Shown: positions 36,001-54,196 of the stretch, one piece after another
How the letters are laid out: each line of letters begins with the position of its first letter
How positions within the stretch are numbered: position 1 is the stretch's first letter
Source: Moniliophthora roreri
Lineage: Eukaryota > Basidiomycota > Agaricomycetes > Agaricales > Marasmiaceae
NCBI GenBank assembly: GCA_001466705.2
Contig: LATX02000240.1
Span: 124,001 to 188,000, forward strand
Reading direction: 5' to 3'
DNA length: 64,000 nucleotides
Program-made: the position numbers and the translations under genes
The notes under the pieces: model-generated
Seen by the model: the letters and a program-made list of their open reading frames with translations, nothing else
Told to the model about the DNA's origin: nothing
Databases searched by the model: none

Positions 36001-37531
36001 ACACGGAAGTCGGAAAGGGATCGTTGTTCTGGGTCGGTTGACTGGTCATTTTATTCCATAGTCAATACTGATTTTGCATCTAGGTCGAATTACCTCTCGG
36101 CGTAGGCAGGCAAGCACTGATACCTTCGGGTGTCACTGGTCATGACTATGAAAGTGAGGGTTCAATGACTTCCGATCTGGCAAAGGTCCGTAGTGCAGCG
36201 AGGTCAAAGGTGTCGCCTCCTGCGATGACTCACGGGTCATTACCCATGATCGTCGATGCAGCTGCTCTGAGTGCGTCGGAAATATCAGGGATGAGCAAGC
36301 CACAAGAGGAGACTCACAGCACGTTGATGAATCAGAGTATGCATTTCTGCTGTGGCTTGGGTTTCTCTACTGAGTGATTTTCCTTCAGATGGAAGCATCG
36401 AGCTTTCGATTACTCGACAAGAATCTCGGTCGTCCAGTTTTGTGCCTCGTTCCACGACTGGTAGTTCTTCGTCCACTAAGGCCAGCCCCTTGTCGACGCC
36501 TGAAATAGAAAAGAGCTCGGCGTCGCCCAAGCTTGATTCCTCGTTGGTGATCGAGAGACAGGAATCAATATCAAATAATACGGCTGAACCCCGCATACCG
36601 AATTCCAACCCTCGTCAGTGGGATCCAGACATAAAGTCGAGTGTCACAGCAACGGATTCATCGCCTTCCCGTCCTTCTGAGCGCCCAAAGCATATAGCAC
36701 TCCCCCATAACGTGATGCGATCTGAATCAGAGGCTCTCACAGTCTCGTCTGGCTCGGGAGTCTCAACGTCATCTACATCACCCATGACCCTTATTGATAA
36801 GGCATACAGTCGCACGAGTTCATCCGTTGTGTCCTCTGCGGAAGAAATCATACCCGGTTTACCAGTACTTGTCGTTGACGACGACAAGTTGACGCGGAAG
36901 CAGATGGAGAAACTGTTGACGAGAATGGGATGTCATGTGTCGGTTGCAGAGAACGGCGAGATTGCGCTGAAGACGATACTAGGAACGACGTTTTCGCCAT
37001 CGTTGTTGAAGACGATATCCTTTGACCAGGTGGGATCAGAGGGATATTTTGGTGCAAGTGATGAATTAGAGTCGTCGAGGAGTTCGGGCAACAGGGAGAG
37101 CCTGGATACAACAAGATTCGCGGTGGTCTTCCTTGATAACCAGATGCCCAGGTAAGTTGACTCTCTGTTTCCAGCGCAACATATTCTGATTTACCGTGAA
37201 CTACAGTGTATCTGGAATCCAGGCTGTGCAGATATTGCGACAGAAGGGGAGGAGAGACTTTATTGTCGGCCTCACTGGGAACGCGCTGATACCAGGTGAG
37301 TCTACTGCCGTTTCTCGTTGTGCGATAATGTCTAATTTTATCCGTTATCTCCAGATCAAGAAGAATACTTGAGGGCAGGAGTGGACCAGTGAGTCTTCTT
37401 TTTATGCCAGATACTTTGAACTAACCATGTCCTCCTGCAGTGTCCTCACCAAACCTGTCTGGGAAGCGCAATTAAGGGAAGTGCTCAGACGAGCTTCGCA
37501 ACGTTACAAACGAAAAGTCCACACACCTTGA
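33091..37531 (+). CDS. Membrane-bound hybrid histidine kinase
   Basis: Twenty-three exons (first 33091-33624, last 37441-37531) give 1,089 residues. Residues 1-165 are hydrophilic. Six or so membrane helices follow between about 185 and 330, for example [20 protein letters not shown] and [13 protein letters not shown], with no recognised sensor domain. The H box is [14 protein letters not shown] with phospho-acceptor His397. The ATPase domain has NNLASNACKFT (N box), DTGCGI (G1) and [10 protein letters not shown] (G2). A Ser/Thr-rich linker of about 250 residues leads to a receiver domain ([12 protein letters not shown], acceptor Asp1014 in FLDNQMP, Lys in LTKPV). Such kinases feed phosphate through a histidine phosphotransfer protein to the Skn7/Ssk1 and MAPK branch. 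The ligand is unknown. Confidence 0.95.
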
Positions 37532-38010
37532 TGATTTAGTTTGCATCTGCTATCGCTTAATTTTGTCTTACTCGCTTTGGTTCTCGGGATTCGCAGGTTT
37601 TGGTATGGTTCACTTGTACTTCTAATGCGCACACTGGGACTCTTTTTCCTTTTGACATGGGCACACATCTCGCATTGTATCTCGTTCTCGTTGCTCTTGA
37701 TCAGGCATGATGCATTATAATCAAACCAACATCATCTACTACCTCGTCTTGTTTTCTCATCGTAAATTATCACCGTAATAATCTAAAATCTTTTACCAAT
37801 CTGTGCATGTTGTATACTGTATATGAACAATAGATATTCATGACTTGCGCCATCAGCCGTCTTGCAGGCTTGTTGAACGAACAAGTCTTGTTTTATTGTC
37901 CTGTGGCCTTTGTAGATCCACAGTGTGGGTACATTTCGGACTTGGCCGAATCAAGGGTTCGTTCCACTTGTACCTTGTAACATCACCACCACCACTTCCC
38001 TCGTCGCTGC
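37532..38010. other. Intergenic
   Basis: Terminator/promoter spacer between two tandem genes; nothing recognised. Confidence 0.5.
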
Positions 38011-40122
38011 ATGTCTGATTCACCTCGGTCTCGGACACCCGAATTGGGTATTCAACACAGAAATTCTCCCCCTCCATCTCCCCCATCTCCCAGCTTCACA
38101 GAAACAGGTCCGTCGTTGCTTTATCGGAGCCTCGTCGTTGCATTACTAAACCTATACACGTTCGCAGAAGCGAAGCAATCCAGAAAGCGCGAACGTGAGG
38201 TATCCCTAGAGCCAGCAGGGCCCTCAATATCGTCTAGTGTACGTGTTTGGTGGGATAGCACCCATAGACGAACTCGGCTGATACTGAACATTCTCACACA
38301 GAACGATTCTGAAGAGAAACCAAAGGACACTCGCACTCCTGCAAAAAAGAACCGAATAAATCTAGGTCCGACTACTGAGGAAGAGGAACATGCTTCGGGT
38401 TCGCGGTCCAGGTCCAACTCTCCACCGTTGAGTGTGTCGCCTCCAACGGAGATGAAAATCAGGGTTCGGCAGATCAGTCAAGGTGTAGAGGACTTGAGCT
38501 GGCGGAATCGTGTGCACGGAAGCAATAATAATGGAGCTGGGGTGGTAGAACCGATCAAGGAGGATGTTCAGGATGCCAACATGAACGAGGATCAACTGGC
38601 GCCTTCAGCGACCACGACCCAAGCGGCCGAAAGCCTCGAAAACGATAAGGAGACAACAGCGAATGGCTTGGGAGACATCACCCCACCTGAAATCTCACAA
38701 GGTTCAAGCATGTCGGCGTCACGTCGTGATTCAGAATCCGATAGCGGAGACAAGGACAAGGGTTTGAAACGTAAATACTTGGAGCGGGGTACCAGCGCAG
38801 GCCCACAAGACGATGCGAAGGATAAGCCTTCGGAATCTACCAAGCGCCAAAGAGACGACGCTGACAAGGACGATAACCCACGAGAAACCAAACGACCATC
38901 TCCGCCGCCTGAAAGTGAGAAGGCAGCTCCAGCCGCTGCAGCACCAAAACCGGTTCGTCCCCTTCTACGTCTCCGTTTGTCAAAAATGCAATTCAACTTA
39001 CGTCAACTTACAGAGTGGTTTCATGGCCTACGCCTCTACTAGCTCTCCTTTCGCATCAGTGAAAGGCCAAAACATATTCGCTTCATCCAAACCCTCGTCT
39101 CCCAAGCCCCAGACACCTCTTGGAACGTCAACACCCCCATCGCCTCTCGTACCAGAGACATCGACATCTTCTACAACCCCAGCAAAGCGCTCTGGGTTTG
39201 AAGCCTTTGCATCATCATCGTCACCATTCCTGACAGCGACTCGCTCCAAATCGCCAGTTTTGGGCTCTTCATCCAAGTTTGGAAGGAGCAAGTCCCCTCC
39301 GCGGCGAGCTAATTCAGCCGCAAGTTCGAATGCATTTTCGTCATACGCTAGTAGTGGTATGCAAGGATTTGCGTTGCCACCGCAGAAACGTGCTCGGGCA
39401 GGCTCGCCTGGTTCCGGCAGCTCAGTTGAAAGAAACACGACTGCGCCTGCGTTGGGAGGCAGTGGCCGGGATAGTGGAGCGGAGGACGACGGGGAGGATC
39501 GGCCGCCCTCTACATTCGGAGAAAGGCTGAGAGCGGGTAGAGATGAGGATGAGGGTTCAGGGGCTGATGAAGATAGTCCCAGGATGAATTTGACGGAAAA
39601 AGAAGGCAAGTAACAATGTTCGCTCCTGCTCGGTACAATAGCCGACTTTGATTCTTTCTAGTTTCTACCGGTGAAGAAGAGGAAGAAACTATTCATCAAG
39701 TCAGAGGCAAACTGTTCCATCTCACGGATGGTGCATGGAGAGAACGAGGCACTGGTCTTCTCAAACTGAATGTTCGGGCTTCCGATGGAGGAGGTGCTCG
39801 CCTCGGTAAGTCACATAGGTTGTTTGAATGGTCGGCCGAAATGATCTGATTCGTATATCCCAAGTCATGCGAAAAGAAGCAGTCTATACTGTTATTCTCA
39901 ACGTGACGCTCTTTCACGGCATGCGTTGTGTTCTTGCTCAGGACCCACGGTACCTCAGGTTCAGTGTCATTGAGGGTGGCGTTACGACGCATTATAACCT
40001 TAGAGTACGCTCTTTTCATCGTGTTCTTCATTGTGCTAACTGCCTCTTCACTTTAGTTGGCCAATGCCAAAATTGCTGCGGAACTTCTGGAGGAAATTCA
40101 CTCAAATCTTCCGTCTGCATGA
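38011..40122 (+). CDS. Ran-binding protein (RanBP3/Yrb2-like)
   Basis: Exons 38011-38107, 38168-38238, 38302-38952, 39014-39605, 39662-39805, 39865-40004 and 40057-40122 give 586 residues. The N-terminal two thirds are low-complexity, rich in charged residues and Ser/Pro, with KKNR and SRKRERE-type nuclear signals. Three related repeats occur in the middle: SGFMAYASTSSPF, SGFEAFASSSSPF and AFSSYASSGMQGF. The C-terminus is a RanBD1 domain (VRGKLFHLTDGAWRERGTG, then YLRFSVIEGG). Relatives bind Ran-GTP at the nuclear pore and help Crm1-dependent export. The fourth intron (39606-39661) has a GCAAGT donor; using the neighbouring GT would introduce a stop. Confidence 0.9.
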
Positions 40123-40579
40123 GGTTGGCTGGTTGACCGTTGGACATGGATTCCGATTTTAAATACACTTCCGTTCTCCGTATCTATGGATCGCAGTCAC
40201 CATACCCGTGATGACCTACCGCTCAGGTTTCATTGGGACCTTCCTGACGAACTACTCACTTACATATACAAAGCACACCGAGTGTTAACCAACCGTAATC
40301 TATGCAAGTCTTGCCTCTCAAGTTCGTCAGTTTAGGACAATCTGTAAAGTAGTAACGATCATGAATGAAATACATTATATCTTATTGCGACACGTCGGCT
40401 GTTGGTTGGGTGACGAGCGCGGATTCTCACGCACAGACTCCTTGAATAACTTATGCCACGAAGCCTTTTACCCCTACTACCGCCTCCTTACCGCCTAGAC
40501 CCCCCGAGCCTTATATACACGGTACTAGCGGACGTATGACAATCAAGAACTGAAGGAATTCTCGAAGTTCACTAGCTCT
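40123..40579. other. Intergenic
   Basis: Spacer between tandem genes; a TTATATACACGG box near 40,510 may be the ALG5 TATA element, about 70 bases before the ATG. Confidence 0.45.
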
Positions 40580-41793
40580 ATGGATAACACGTCGGTCATC
40601 TATGCGGGGATTGCAACCGTAACTTGCGGGCTATTATCAGTAAGTTTTCTAGATTCAAACCATCAGACGAAGTGATGAAAACCCGTTTTCATCCTTGTTC
40701 TTCGAGCTCCGAGAAGTTCCCATTCTTGGGATGCTGCGTCGGGGTGTTGACGAGACATTTGGGTCGGGTGATACACCTCAACTGATAAAATTTCCTGACT
40801 TTACTTGTTATTCTGACACTGACGAATCTCTACCAGTTATACGCATGCCTCATAATCTGGTCACCAGCACCCATCATAACCCGCGAGTCCGAAAAGACAT
40901 ACCGTTCTCATGCGTCTCCAACCAAACCACGATCTTTAACCCCTCTAGAAGATCCCAAAACAGTGGACCTGACGGTGGTTATCCCAGCTTACAATGAAAC
41001 CGAACGTCTTCCAATCATGTTGGCTGCTGCCATCGACCACCTAACCTCATTAAAAGAGAAACGTACATTTGAGGTTCTCATCGTAGATGACGGGTCCTCG
41101 GATGACACTACTGCGGCGTCCATAAAGCTTGCGGGCAAGTACCCCAAATGTGATATTAGAGTGGTGACTCTAGAGAAGAATTTGGGTAAAGGAGGTGCGG
41201 TAAGGCATGGGATGTTGTTTAGTGGTGGGGAGAGGCTATTGATGGTCGATGCGGATGGAGCCAGTCGGTTCAACGATCTGGAGTTGCTTTGGGAAGCTAT
41301 GGATAAGATTGCCCCTGATCATGCTCCAGGTGTGGTTGTTGGAAGTAGAGCACACCTGGTGAAGAGTGAGGCCGTTGTTAAGGTATGTTGTGGTTTAATT
41401 TTTTTTTGCTCTTGTCATTGACCTTTCTTCGCACAGCGCTCTTTCGTGCGAAACGTGCTCATGTATGGTCTGCACACTGTCCTTCGGATTGTTGGTGTTG
41501 GACATATCCGTGATACTCAGTGCGGCTTCAAGCTCTTCTCCCGTTCTGCCGCTAGGCAGATATTCCCCGCACAACATCTACCGACGTGGATTTTCGACGT
41601 AGAACTTTTACTTTTGGCCAAGCAGCTCGGAATTCCTGTTGCTGAAATACCGATAGAGTGGCATGAAGTCGCAGGGAGCAAACTGAATGTCATGACTGCT
41701 TCGTTGCAGATGCTGCGGGACCTCCTGATCGTGAGGGCGAACCATCTGTTGGGGAGATGGTCAGCGGTTCCTTCCAAGGGGAAGATAGAGTAG
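40580..41793 (+). CDS. ALG5: Dolichyl-phosphate beta-glucosyltransferase
   Basis: Exons 40580-40639, 40837-41382 and 41437-41793 give 320 residues, the usual size. The enzyme makes dolichyl-phosphate-glucose from UDP-glucose on the cytosolic side of the ER for N-glycan assembly. The N-terminal anchor (MDNTSVIYAGIATVTCGLLS and LYACLIIWSPAP) is split by a 197-base intron, long for this genome. The GT2 fold follows: VDLTVVIPAYNE, VLIVDDGSSDDT, GKGGAVRHGM, the metal-binding MVDADGAS, and DTQCGFKLF near the end. It is convergent with the WLM protease gene, with about 250 bases between stops. Confidence 0.95.
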
Positions 41794-42045
41794 TACCACG
41801 TTTGTAACTTATTGGTGCAAGAGTGTACGTATTTAAGTACTAGAGGTACGGGGGGACTGGTCGACTAGCAAACATCGCATTTACGCTAATGTACCATCGA
41901 CTTTTCAACCGCCAGAGAACTGTAAAGAACCTCAACCTTTAGCGTTTCCCTTGCAAAGCAGGCGGTAGTCTTTCGACGATCAGTTCTGACCGGGTAAATA
42001 ACCATATATCACAATCGCGTGAAGCACATGCATTGTACACTAAAA

Positions 42046-43125
42046 TTATAACGCAGATGGACCAGCTGTTCCACAACTATCCTCCAATTCCTCGTCTTCT
42101 TTGCGCAAACGTGATAAAGTAGCCTCCAATATCCGACGTCTACGTTCATCTGCCGTCTGAGGAATCGAGCCATTACCACCGAGAACGTACGCTCTAGCCT
42201 CCGCCTCAGCTTCTGCTGACGGCTCGTACACATCATCCAATCCATCGACGAGCGTATGTGTCCCTGTGCTTACAGATCGCTCATACTCGCCAACTTCACG
42301 GTTGAGTTTCGAGTTGAGTTCCTTGAACTACAAGCGCATCAATCAGTATGACCTCAAAGGACAATTAACACAGGCGCACATACATTATTGTCATGATCCC
42401 CCCATACGTTATGTGTCAACTCATGGCACAACACTTTCCTAATCTCCCTGTAAGCGCGAAATCCGTCATATGCATTGGTACGAATACGGAGCTTTATCTG
42501 TTGGCCTGCGTTTACGTTTAGGCCTAAAAGCTCTGGGTGTTCGTGGGGAGCGAGTTCCGTAAGGATACCGACGCTAAACTGGTGCTTCTGCATAATATGT
42601 TGGATAGCTGGGTCATCCGAGAGGCGGTTCAGCATTGTCCTGGCAGCCTCAGGATTTGGTAAATGAGGTAATGGGACAATTTCGTGGAATCTGTAGCTTA
42701 AGGCAGAGGTATTGGCTCTACCGGTTGACCGAAGCTGTAAAGCACTGTTGAACTAGGATAGAGCTCGAAGACAGTAAAATACACACCTTTGTTGGTGCCC
42801 TTGCAGCACGTTCCCTCATTATTCTCTCCTTCCGTTGCTGTTCGCTCTCTTCCGCTTTGAGCCCGTCCAACTGCTTGGGTGTTGTGCCTATAAGTTGGAT
42901 CTTGGTGCCATCCTTGATCCCTGCTTCAGATAGCGTAGTATCGTCGCCATTTGAGTGTTTTGCCTTGCTTCCTTTATACAGGAGCTTCTGAAGCGAAGGC
43001 GGAATCGAAGTGAGCTCTTCGAGACGTTGCTGGAGCAATGATAGAGTTGAGTCGGGTAGAAGAGAAAGAGAGTAGTTTTGACCGCGATGAGAAATAGCCA
43101 CTGTTATTCCGTTACTAGATTCCAT
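42046..43125 (-). CDS. Ubiquitin-like + WLM metalloprotease-domain protein
   Basis: Exons 43125-42787, 42734-42384 and 42327-42046 give 323 residues. Residues 1-80 form a ubiquitin-like domain (ITVAISHRGQNYSLSLLPDS, then LQKLLYKGSK and GTKIQLIG). A basic linker joins it to a WLM domain related to Wss1/SPRTN proteases, with the zinc site HELTHNVWGDHD (HExxH plus a third His). The C-terminus is acidic and helical. Family members with this UBL-WLM layout are linked to proteasome/Cdc48 binding and removal of DNA-protein crosslinks or SUMO conjugates; that role is inferred here. An in-frame ATG further upstream (43,176) is less likely because the conserved UBL begins at the chosen start. Confidence 0.92.
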
Positions 43126-43291
43126 GGGAAAGGGTGATAGAGAAAACCAGAGAACACAAGACGCATTTTGTTCCAAGAGTCTGCGTCAGCGATGGCCGAC
43201 TCAACGCCGGAATGCTGTAGCTGGGCTTGGTAAGCACGGCGAGCACGTGATAAGCGCGTGCAAGTTTTGAGCCTCGCCTCTCGATCCGCCG

Positions 43292-47549
<4,258 letters not shown>

Positions 47550-48872
47550 GGCTGACCTGAACCGTAGAAAGAGAAGAGGCGGACTGCCGTAGTCTTGACA
47601 TGCTCGTACAACTTTAACCTTTATGCAAAAGCACAGGTGAGTTGTAACAGAGTTATTACGCGAGGAAAATCCGGAGTATTAATACCAATTCCAGGCGACG
47701 ATGTCTATTTTACGCGCATCGTATGGATTTCTTGTCTAAGGAAGGGGTATTTTTCCCAGACGGATACAGTTCGGGTGAGCTGGCCCTCGTGACAACATTC
47801 AGTGCTTGTATACGTGAAATGTTATAGCCTCTGAAGAATGAGCGAGTTAATGCACTAATATTCCGAGGTTAACACCGAGCAAACCAGAATGTAAGGGAAG
47901 ATGCTACCTTGCCACTGCTGCCAAGGTTCGACGGCGGCCTCAGTGAGAAATAACTCGACGCAGGGACGTCTCGAATAAGTTGAACAGAAATCGAGGACGC
48001 CATGCTCCTACAATCGAAGACGCTTGTTTTGCGCTGCACCCACTCGACAATTGCGTCACCAGGTGATTGAAAACTTCCGTTGTCAGCCTATCGTAGCTTG
48101 TCCGCTTGATAGCTCTTGATGTTGTTTCTCCGATAGCTAGGAACCAGTAATTGATTTGATCTCAAATTGCGTTGAAGAGACTCGGAAGAGAGTTTGAACA
48201 AGCTGCGCGTGAACCACGTATGTCGTGGCACGTAATGATGTGCCTATACAGCGTGATACTGGTCATAGCAACTCAACGCTATCTGGCTAATCTGGAAAGC
48301 TAATTTGTCAACCAGCATACGTTCGGTTTCAACTCGGTCTTGTCGAGTTAGTGACAGAACGTAAAGGTCAGATGATCTCACCCGGTCCCCTTGTGTACCG
48401 ACCAGTCGCTTTCACCTCCATTGCGCAAAAGCCAAGTTCCGAATTTATACCTTCGTCAAGCCGCATAACGAATGATCTGGGCTAGCTTGGTTTCCCTGGG
48501 TCTTGGTTACTGAGTCCTGCAACTTCGTAGTATTCGCTCAAAATGAATGCCGACGGAAGTCAGCGGGTCTACTCCCACCGCCACCATTCGTTGCGCAAAG
48601 CTGGCTGACCACACTGAATTGCGATCTTGGTCGGCTGGATCAGAAAGTAATTGCTGAGCCATGCGCATGCCTGTAATAGAACGCGGTTGAATGGACTCAG
48701 GAACGAAACATCGACCGGCACCTATATATATTGCGAATGATACAGATATCTTGCAAATATCCCCGTGGGTCGTCGGATCTGACGTGAAGCTCAGCCTTGT
48801 TCAAATACCAGATGTTCAGCAGTACACGTATTCCATTCAGATAACTGCAAAGTACATCGACGGCCATCCAGC
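47550..48872. other. Intergenic, CDH promoter region
   Basis: No gene recognised in 1.3 kb. A GCATAAAGGT box on the minus strand near 47,620 lies about 70 bases upstream of the CDH start and could be its TATA element. Confidence 0.45.
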
Positions 48873-50160
48873 TTAAGCGTGTCCACGGACAGGCTTCGGC
48901 TCATACCTAAGTCCGCATCAGTATCCTCACTAAAGGCTCATAGCGGAGATACTCACGGTTCCTCTAAGTATTTCAATTCTTCCTCATTCAATTCAAACCC
49001 AGTAATAATATTCTCTTCCATCCTCTCAATGCTTGAGATACCCACAATCGGGCTATCGATCTTCGCGTTCACCCAAGCGAGGGCAACTCGTGTCATGGTC
49101 TTGCCTCTCTTCTTAGCAACTTCTTCAACGCGTTTGACAACCTCCTTGTCGGCCTCAGTGGGTTGGCGTGCCCAAGGAGAGCCTTTGAGGGATTCCGAAC
49201 GCTGGCTTTCCATTCCGATAGGACGGCACAATTGACCCCCAGCTACAGGAGCCCAAGGAATGATACCAATGCCATGAAACTTGCAGTACGGGATCATTTC
49301 GCGTTCCTAATGAAGCGAAAATAAGCAAGTGAACTAGCGAAACTCAATCAAACACTTACTTCCTCCCGATACAGCAGCGAATACTCGTTCTGCATACTCA
49401 CAAACTTGGTCCATCCATGTTTCTCTGCTACTGCATTGAGATGAGCAAACTGCCAAGTTCTCATGGAGCTGGCGCCGATATATCGAACTTTTCCACTCTG
49501 CACTAGATCGTGAAGAGCTTTCATAGTCTCTTCGGCTGGAACATCCGGATCGTTACGATGTATTTGGAGTAGATCGATATAGGAAGTTTTGAGGCGCTCT
49601 AGAGAGGCTTCGACAGCGTTGAAGATAGCAGTTCGAGAGAGTCCATGTTGATTGATGTATTCGGGAGTTTTTGGAGTGGGTTGACCTCCGAAACCTGCTG
49701 GAGTACTAGCAACTGCACTGAAGCATTTAGTTGCGATGATTATCTGGTTTCGAGGGATGTTGTACTGGGTATTATGAAAGTGTTAGCTACTGTAATGCAG
49801 GTGCTAGCCTTGACTTACTTCCTCGATAAACTTAGCGATAATTTGCTCCGACACGCCATTCGAGTAGACGTTGGCCGTGTCGATGGTGTTGATCCCTCGG
49901 TCCCAGGCTGCTTTGAGGAGTGGCAACGACTTTTCCTCGTCAAGAACCCAAGGCTAGAATATGTAATGGTTGAAAATCTGGACAGGAAGATGAAGGAAAG
50001 ATAACAGACCATCCACTCTGGCGAACCAAAACTCATTGCACCGATCTATAAATAAACAACTGAGGTTAATTCGATACTAATTGCGGACTCTACTCACAAT
50101 CGGTACAGAAACCCTGAGTCCCGTCACTCCAAGCTTTCGATATTCCACAGTGTCTGCCAT
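48873..50160 (-). CDS. Aldo/keto reductase
   Basis: Exons 50160-50098, 50045-50010, 49953-49819, 49764-49360, 49306-48957 and 48906-48873 give 340 residues. It is a NADPH-type AKR barrel similar to fungal alcohol dehydrogenases of the YakC/AKR8-AKR13 style. The apparent tetrad is Asp in TIDTANVYS, Tyr in the same motif, Lys in IIIATKC, and His in [10 protein letters not shown]-terminal cofactor loop is present ([13 protein letters not shown]). The short second exon (36 bases) uses a GTCTGT donor, fixed by the conserved [12 protein letters not shown] join. It probably reduces aldehydes or ketones in the cytosol. It is divergent from the polymerase delta subunit gene. Confidence 0.93.
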
Positions 50161-50492
50161 TTGGTGCTGGATGAGAGTCCTAACCAACTTCGAACTGACT
50201 AATTGTCACATCGTGTGCTGAATCAGACTTCTGTCTCTATCTGATAGAAGGCTTAACAAGACAAAAATAGGGATACAAGGTCACTCACCTAAATAAAGCT
50301 AAGTATATTTGGCAGGTCGACCATGAAGATGAAGAATATGCGAGAAGACTGCGACACTATCGCGACGAAATCTCTCGTGGTGGCAGTGCAAGGGGAAGTG
50401 AGCGTGACATCAGTGCTGTCACAAATCTTATCTCCCAGACTTTCATCATCGTATCGCAGCTTTGACTCAAAACTCTTTTCTGTACTCCCACC
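50161..50492. promoter_or_regulatory. Shared divergent promoter, AKR / POLD4
   Basis: The two coding starts are 332 bases apart and face away from each other. I see no clear motif, although AGTATATTTGG near 50,300 is AT-rich. Confidence 0.4.
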
Positions 50493-51271
50493 ATGCCCCC
50501 AACGCGTTCAAAGAACTCTTCAGAAATGAAGCAAACCAGGCTCTCCTTTACATCTATGAAACGAACCGACTCTGGCCCCAAGGGGAAGCTGGGAACTCCC
50601 ACCCGGAGTCCTGAAACTATCGCTGTCAAGGATTCATCTTCATCCGACTCAGAAGTTGAGCAGGAGGTTCGTAAAAAGAGGAAGAATAGGAAGAGTTCCG
50701 CGGGAAAAAAAGAGAAAGGCCTCGAAGATGTTAAGCCAACTGTCCTTGGTGAGTCGAACCAATACCTATTCGGCTGGTACTTAGTACTTACCCCTTTTGA
50801 AGATCAAGATCCACCTCGATTGGAACTTAAGATCAAGGACCCGAGATGGAACGCTATTTCCACCGCTGCTAGGGCAAAAATGAACAACCTACCTCCCAGT
50901 AAGCATCATCTTGATTGCAGTTTAGGTCCTGTCTAATGCAAGTGGTCAGTTCACGCGGAGGGAAAGAACAGGGTCCACCACACCCTTAATGTCTTTGATA
51001 TGTGCGCCTGCTTCTTTCCGCTCGTTTATGATCTCTGATCTCTTCACTAGGACCTATGAATACGGACCGTGCATGGGTCTGACACGCCTCGAGCGCTGGG
51101 AGAGGGCCAATGCAATGGGACTCAATCCCCCAGTTGAGGTGAGCGTGTCATCCTGAGGTTCCGTACCTTATACTTATGTACGACTCATCCTAGATTCGTG
51201 AAATTCTACTCACCCGGCAAGGTATTGAAGATACCGACTACGCACAATGCTCGCTTTACGGCCAAATTTAA
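50493..51271 (+). CDS. POLD4: DNA polymerase delta subunit 4
   Basis: Exons 50493-50748, 50803-50898, 50950-51001, 51051-51138 and 51194-51271 give 189 residues. This is the small p12/Cdm1-type subunit that stabilises DNA polymerase delta at the replication fork. A PIP-box-like motif (KQTRLSF, about residues 12-18) near the N-terminus would bind PCNA. The basic, Ser-rich middle is poorly conserved. The C-terminal signature LNVFDMTYEYGPCMGLTRLE, followed by RWERANAMGLNPP, defines the family. The tail LLTRQGIEDTDYAQCSLYGQ is also typical of fungal members. Baker's yeast lacks this subunit. Confidence 0.93.
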
Positions 51272-51779
51272 CCTTTCGACCTATCCCATATTCTTCCTTC
51301 CAGCCCTTCCCATATTCTTTCTGTTATATTGGACCTGTTGTATCAGTCTCTTTCTGCGTGCTCTGATATGCTCGGCTGAAATTTCGGAATGGACCGAATG
51401 TGTGTAGCTTGTACGCTTATGTTTCCTCATATAATAATTACCTTATCTCTCTCCATTACTACTGAATGAATATCGTCACTACGTTCCAAGTGTTAGTGGC
51501 TGGCTGTCATCGCGAGCGATGAGCGCGTCGGCTGCACTACCTTCTTTGGTATCGATTATACTCTAGATTTGTCAAGTTTTTGCCTAAACTAGCATCCCAG
51601 CCCCCACAGCTGTCCACACTCTGCCCATATCATGCTTAATTGTGTCATCTGATAGGTTATACGCGTCCATATCGGGAAGACCTTTTCTCCATCGCCGAGT
51701 ACACACTGCCCCTTTAAAATGTCGGAAGGAAGACGAAGGCAGAGACATCGTTTACCGTTCTTCCTTCAACACTTACTCA
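51272..51779. other. Intergenic
   Basis: Spacer with the presumed promoter of the FAD monooxygenase; no gene recognised. Confidence 0.5.
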
Positions 51780-54137
<2,358 letters not shown>

Positions 54138-54196
54138 TCATAAAGATTCCATTCTTCATGCTTTCTACTGTACACTTTGGGAACACTGCTCGCCAT

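Noticed and set aside
38592..38996. 134-codon minus-strand frame
   Set aside because: Shadow of the repetitive acidic/basic exon 3 of the Ran-binding protein.
39028..39609. 193-codon open frame on the minus strand
   Set aside because: It is antisense to the low-complexity exon 4 of the Ran-binding protein. Ser/Pro-rich exons commonly leave the opposite strand open, and no motif is present.
48691..48876. 61-codon plus-strand frame downstream of the AKR gene
   Set aside because: Short, no motif, and overlapping the AKR stop region on the other strand.
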